A stretch of 64,000 bases of DNA, from the NCBI RefSeq assembly GCF_018446385.1, contig NC_055986.1:74361659-74425658 (forward strand), given 5' to 3'. Positions 58,857 through 64,000 of the stretch are shown here, piece by piece (the stretch's first letter is position 1; each line of letters begins with the position of its first letter). The notes under the pieces were generated by a model. That model searched no databases. It was not told the origin of the DNA and saw nothing but the letters and a program-made list of their open reading frames with translations. Source of the DNA: Zingiber officinale. Taxonomy: Eukaryota; Streptophyta; Magnoliopsida; Zingiberales; Zingiberaceae. A program made the position numbers and the translations under genes.

Positions 58857-60299
58857 ATGGTCGGTGCAACTATTCATCCCCCGAAATTGGACGGAGACTT
58901 CGCAACATGGAAACGCTGAATGGAGGTATTCTTCAAAACAGAATTTGATATTCTTCTAATTATGAAATACGGTTTTGCAGTCCCTAAAGACAAGGAAGAA
59001 TACAACTGGACAAAAAAGGAGCAAGCTGATTTCGTGGCCAATGGAAAGGCAGAGTTCCATCTGCTCAGCGTCCTGCCACCCCAGGAGGTAAGTCGGATCG
59101 GAAGCTACGACTCCGCCAAAGACCTCTGGGAAAAATTGCTGGAGCTCCACGAAGGCACCTCAGAAGCGAAGTTAGCAAGGCGCGACATCCTCCGGACTCT
59201 GACAAATCTCCGGATGAACAACGGCGAAAAGGTAACGCAACTACAAGCTAGAACTAAGGAGCTGATAACTCAACTAAGCAATCTCGGAGAAACCGTAACA
59301 AACCGAGACTCGATCTGGTATACGCTGAACGCCTTCCCGAGAACTTCAGAATGAGCGTCCTTAGTAGATGCATACTACATCTCTAAGGACTTTGAGGTAA
59401 GTACTCTAGAAAATCTTTTTTCTACCTTTGAACTTTACGAATCTCGAATTGCAAAGCCTAAACAAATAAAGAAGTCAAATATCAATGTTGCCCTACAAGC
59501 CGAGATGGACGATCCTGACTCCGAAACGTCGATCGATGAAACTGAAGCGGCGATATTGGTAAGGAAGTTAAATAAGTTTATTAAGACTAATAAATTTAGA
59601 TCGCAGTCGAGAAAGCATCAACGCAGCAGAAGGACGGTCCGATGCTACAACTGCAACGAGGAAGGACACATCAAGGATGACTGCCCAAAATTGAAGAAAA
59701 GGGATAAGGAGAAGTCCCAAAGACAAATAACCTCCAAACACAATACCCTAAATGCCACATGGGATGGTTCATCGTCCTCCGAATCTGAAGTCGAAGCCTA
59801 CGCCGGAGTTGCTCTAACAACAATCCACCAAGAAGAAGATGAGACGAACTCATAAATGAGCATAGATGAAGGGGGAGGATCATCAGAAGAAGAAAACTGC
59901 GATGAAGGGGGAGCATCAGAAGTAGAGGTAAGTGAGGTACGTGTCTTATCTCCCAAACAATCTTTTAAATTTATTAAAAGTCTTACTAAAGATCTATTTA
60001 AACTAGAAAAGGAAAATGCTGAATTAAAATTAAATTTAGCAAAAACATGTCCTCTACAATTATATGATAATTTAAAATTAGAAAATGAAAAATTAAAAAT
60101 AGAAATTGATAAATTGAAAATTAATCATGCATGCTTGAATAAATTTCAAAAATCAAAACTGAGAATTTATGGTAAATTAAATTGGTATATTAGACATCAC
60201 CAAGGTCAACTTAGGAAAATTCCTAAAGAATATATACCCCCTAAGTTTTTGATTAACCCAGTAGGAAGAACCTCTATTGGGTTCCAAAATCATATCTAG
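58857..60299 (+). pseudogene. Element E gag (no pol follows)
   Basis: The ATG at 58857 opens 12 bases after the LTR end. The frame has HPPKLDGDFATWK, then LWEKLLELHEGTSEAKLARR, FELYESRIAKP, the zinc knuckle CYNCNEEGHIKDDC, an acidic Ser/Glu stretch and a coiled-coil Lys/Glu/Leu region near 60000-60130. It is related to element B's Gag in order and in many residues. Stops occur at 58917 (TGA), 59352 (TGA, where relatives have Trp) and 59853 (TAA). A one-base loss near 60265 shifts the last codons before TAG 60297. Nothing resembling protease or later domains follows. Confidence 0.88.
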
Positions 60300-60851
60300 A
60301 GTTAAACTTCTGTTAATCAAGATTTTCAGAAGAAATTAAATATTGAAATTCCTTAAAAGGCTTTGTCTAGAAGTGGTTGATGATCCAATAACCAGGAAGA
60401 CTAGTGCCTCGCCACAACCTGGAAGTCGATTATCGAATTAAGTATTTAATTGACAATCTGATAAAGCATAAAATATCGGTTAATGCTTTTTAAAATTCTT
60501 GTCAATTATTTGAATTTTTTTTTAACTTAAAAATAGTGTTAAAAGTTTGTTTTAACTTAGACAATTATTTGAGTTTGTTCTTTACTTCATTAACTTGGAA
60601 ATTTACCCCCTATTTTTTGATGTGATCAAAGGGGGAGAGTTAGTACAAGTTCAGGGGGAGTTAAAAATTTTTTTCAAGTTATTTTTTCAAATTCTGAATT
60701 TTGATAGATAAATTCATTCTATACTTAGTATTGCAATTTATTTTTAATTGCAAATTTTATGCTTGAAATGTTAGTTTTGTAATTTCTTTAAATTACTTGT
60801 TTGGTTTACCCTAACTTGAACTTGGGTTGATGCACATCAAAAAGGGGAGAT
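60300..60851 (+). other. Element E 3' non-coding region with two purine tracts
   Basis: AAAAAGGGGAGAT (60839-60851) abuts the 3' LTR. A second AAAGGGGGAGA lies at 60628-60638 and GGGGGAG again near 60655. The rest is AT-rich, with no trace of pol. Confidence 0.8.
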
Positions 60852-61707
60852 TGTTGAATCCCGTGGGTGTTTTAATGTGATCAACTAAGTTAGGTTAGGT
60901 CCAATTTGGAAAACGCAGTTAGCGAGAAGGATGACACGGGAAGGGAGCCGACGGGCTCGGTACGTCCGAAGGACGAAAGAGCTACGGAAGAGTACTCCAG
61001 TGGACGAGAAGAACGTGCCTGACGTTCTAGGGACGAGAAGCCGGGACGGAAGCCTGCTCGAGGAGAAGGTCGGAAATTGGGTTCGGGTGAGCCCTATTTC
61101 GGTTGGCCGCAATCACCCAAGTAATCGGAACTTCGGAAGCTAAAAAGAAAAAGAAAGAAGCTGGAAAAATAGTCGTTGGAGGCGCCTCCAACATCAAGCT
61201 GATGAAGGCACCCTCAATAGCATTGAGGGCACTCTCAACAACCTTGGAGGCACCCTCAATGCCCTTGGAGGCGCCTTCAACTTGATTAATTTGGTCGTTT
61301 GTAATCGGATAAAGTTTTATCCACATATCTTTTTGGAGGCTCCCTCAACCTCATTGGAGGCGCCTTCAAGACTCGAGATAGAATTTCCAGGAGATATATA
61401 AAGGTCCCTGGAGCTAGGAATTATTCAATCAACTCTGTAATCAATTCCTAGCAACTCTTGAGCTCTCTAAGTGTGTAAAAGACTTCTCTGCCTTCAAAGA
61501 AAGAGTTTCTTAGTGCGTTGTTCAACCGCCTTGGATTGACAACCATCTAGGTTGTAATCAAGTCAAATTGCTGAGTCTCTTTTCCTTCTTTTCAGTTATT
61601 TGCTTTTATTTAATTGTTGTTATTTTAAGAGTTGAAAGCACGAGGAGGGTATTTTCTTTTTGCAGGCAATTCACCCCTCTCCTCTTGCTGGGCCCGCTGC
61701 ACCAACA
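60852..61707 (+). repeat. 3' LTR of element E
   Basis: 856 bp, starting TGTTGAATCCC directly after the purine tract and ending ACCAACA. It lacks one 22-bp array unit and about 52 bp near its start relative to the 5' LTR. Confidence 0.92.
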
Positions 61708-61712
61708 CTTCC

Positions 61713-63539
61713 TTCACCGACTTGGACTTTTGCCAATACGTTTTGAACTTTTTAATTTGGATTTGCAACATTGATATCTAGAAAACTTATACCTGCATAC
61801 CTGACACACACGTTAGTCAAATGTAAATCTAACTTTAAACTTTTGCTAATCACATCAAAATAATATAGTTGGCTCGACCATTTGGTGTCACCAACAATTT
61901 TCCTTTTTAATGTTTGGTAACCCATTTAAAATTAGAAAAAAATGATTAAAAAAGGTAGGAAGAAGTCAAACAAAGAATTTTCTCTCGAGAAATCTACTAT
62001 TTCTCCTTTGAAAGAAACTTAATCCTTTCTCCCTTTTCTGTGCCATTTATAGTGTATCTTAATTTTCTTCCCTTTACTTTTTTTAGAAGATAAACATGTT
62101 ATAACTTTAAGACTTCTTACTCTCCCTCTTTGTTGCTCATAGAAAAATAAATAAGAATAATATCAAAATTCTCTTAGCTGCCCCTCAAGAATGTCTACTG
62201 GGTGTTACTCCCCTTGTAGGTTAGCCATTGCAAAGATTAAGAGGAACAATTTGATAAAGGAATTTATGTAGGTAGTCAACTGGTTAAACTTAGTTATTGA
62301 CTTTCTCCAATAACAATCAATTGAGGTTTCTACTAAGGTTTCTAATTTGGTGAAAAATATGAATTTTCGTAGATGTATGGCATCAATATCTCAACATCAT
62401 TCATTCTTCTACTAGTACATGACAAAAACATAAGCCTAGTAGACATTTTGTATTTGTCTATCATGCATGAAATCTTGTTAGATCAATAATTTATAAAATT
62501 CATCAGTGATATCACGTAAAGTACAAGCAAATGATCATGCAAATATATATATGTAAGTCGAGTCAATATCTGGTATCAAGTCATAACATGAGTCAAACTT
62601 TAATGCATAAGGTTGCTACATTAGGATCCCTCTAATCTAATTTTGTGATGGGGGTTGTTGTTCTAGGTTCTATCCTCTCAGCGTCTCATACATCTCATCC
62701 TACATGGGTAAACATTGTGCATTTTTGTGAAGATCAAACCTTTTTGAAATCTTGCCTTTCCTAGCTAATCTGGACAAGATACCGAGTGGTTGTGGTGGTG
62801 GCATTTGTGTTGCTTCCTCAACCTCCTTGTCATCGACATTGGTTGATCGTTTTTTAGGCTTCTTCGCGGCTTCCATACAACGACCCCATCTCTGGTAGTC
62901 ATCCTGTCCAAGGAAAGCTTCTGAACTCTGATTTGGTCATAACTTGTGGTCAAAGGCTAGAGGATCCCTTGGGGGTGACATCTATATCTCGAGGTAATGA
63001 TTGCAGTGATGATATTTCTATAAGGCAGGTAGGCTTTTCATAGCATACATAATGGATGATGAGTCTAAAAATATGTAGCATTGATTAAAGCATACATCAT
63101 AAAAAGATGTGGAAGCCAAAATCTCGGCTTGTCCCCTAGTAGTGATGGGTAAAAGATATCCAACAATGATTTTATATAATACCTTACCCCACTGAGCAGA
63201 TAATCTAGAATAGGAAAATATATAGTTGAATGGGGGTGTATAACTTTGCTAGTACTGAGATGAGTCTATAGTAATAATATCAAATGACTCAAGTAATGTC
63301 TCATTAAAAGTGGACAACCATACAAATGAACTATCTAACTATTGATACTCTAAAAACTCTCTAAAAATGAAAGGAGAAAAAATTTAAAATAAACTGATCC
63401 TACTTTGACTCTAACTGAACATGTCTCATTAGTGTTATTCTTTACACAACTCAACATTGATGATTTATGTTGGTGCCGATTTTGCGCAATCTATAATGTT
63501 CTATGATTTCAGTCACATTTAAAACAAAACAGCAACTCA
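61713..63539. other. Unassigned DNA
   Basis: No gene or repeat border is visible over 1.8 kb. The short frame at 62765-62953 (minus) has no recognisable motif. It is AT-rich with scattered T-runs. Confidence 0.4.
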
Positions 63540-64000
63540 GTCTTATCTCATTAGGTGGGGTCGACTATAAAAATCCTTCTACACCATTGACTCTATCTCC
63601 TATTATATCATCATTATATTTAAATAAATTTATCTTATTTTATTATTGTTAAGGTTTTTTTGATCTTTCTCTTACTCGTTTGATATGCACATTTGTGATA
63701 GAGTATTTATTGATCGTCTAAGTACATGTTCGTACCATCTTAAATGTATCTCGCAAAGTTTTTCCTCAATAGGTGCAATCCCGACTTTCTTTCTAATATT
63801 TTCATTTCTTATCTTTGTATGTCTGCATATTTATCTTAATATTCTCATTTTTGCAACTCACATCTTTTGCTTATGTGCTCGAATCATAGCTAACATTCAG
63901 CTCCATATAATATAACAGGTCTAATCATCATTTTATAAAATTTTCTTTTAAGTCTTAGAGGTACTTTATGATCATAAAGAACACTTGATGCTCTCCTTTA
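63540..64000 (-). pseudogene. RTE-type LINE 3' part, runs off the window
   Basis: The minus strand from 64000 gives SSVLYDHKVPLRLKRKFYK, MMIRPVILYGAEC and a stop where relatives have Trp, then EHISKRCELQK. This is the C-terminal part of the RTE RT seen at 55300-55500, on the opposite strand. The ending (63540-63640) is the inverted counterpart of 55680-55780. The upstream part lies beyond the window. Confidence 0.8.

Larger units (their letters stand above)
57915..61707 (+). mobile_element. Element E: gag-only SIRE-like retrotransposon
   Basis: 3793 bp with TGTTGAA...ACCAACA LTRs (930 and 856 bp) and a perfect CTTCC duplication (57910-57914, 61708-61712). The inside has a SIRE-type gag and then, about 0.5 kb later, the 3' purine tract. 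Protease, integrase, RT and RNase H are absent, so it would depend on another element. The primer site next to the 5' LTR is not the usual TGGTATCAGAGC and looks degraded. Confidence 0.92.

Noticed and set aside
62765..62953. 62-residue minus-strand frame rich in basic residues and His
   Set aside because: No motif, no neighbouring gene signal, and it is the length expected by chance.

Overview
The window is nuclear DNA of a flowering plant, probably a monocot. This rests on nested Ty1/copia and Ty3/gypsy LTR retrotransposons with plant tRNA primer sites, CACTA, hAT and Mutator-type DNA transposon remains, tRNA-derived SINEs (one tail of the Au SINE type), RTE-type LINE fragments, and one intron-containing plant gene. 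No bacterial, organellar or CRISPR feature is visible, and the species cannot be named from the sequence.

Layout. 1-12.6 kb is old nested debris. An Athila/Tat-type gypsy element on the minus strand (gag remnant, tRNA-Asp primer site, LTR 1952-5427) sits in the RNase H end of a decayed copia element. It is itself hit by a solo copia LTR with target duplication GTCGG. Then comes a decayed minus-strand CACTA element carrying a solo LTR (8035-10544, duplication CACTC). 12.6-40.9 kb is one nested block. Copia element A (12635-40894, duplication GCTAC/GCTAT) carries SIRE-like element B (17944-27449, duplication CCTAC) in its pol gene. A minus-strand copia element C (30141-39908) lies in its 3' LTR. 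C has no short target duplication; 265 bp of A's LTR are repeated on its two sides instead. 41-43.3 kb holds two complete SINEs with 14- and 19-bp target duplications and a 938-bp MITE. 43.6-46.3 kb holds the first four exons of the only host gene recognised, encoding a small membrane protein. 47-57.9 kb has tandem duplications, a Mutator-like MITE with a perfect 10-bp duplication, a dead BED/hAT transposase, a dead RTE reverse transcriptase and long AT-rich stretches. 57.9-61.7 kb is element E, a SIRE-like element with LTRs and gag but no pol. A minus-strand RTE LINE runs off the right edge.

How the parts work together. A, B and C are ordinary gag-protease-integrase-RT-RNase H retroelements, each interrupted by stop codons, and B is the best preserved. 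The most interesting signal is regulatory. In B, E and the gypsy LTR, a short GC-rich palindrome is repeated just upstream of the TATA box, in B and E often at 20-22 bp steps. In B the same palindrome (CAGTCGACTG, four copies, last copy 13 bp before TATA) appears both in the LTR and at a second TATA inside the element. That second TATA precedes an env-position ORF, which an in-frame GT-AG intron would join to an upstream ATG. This looks like a second, separately transcribed and spliced gene under the same palindrome control as the LTR.
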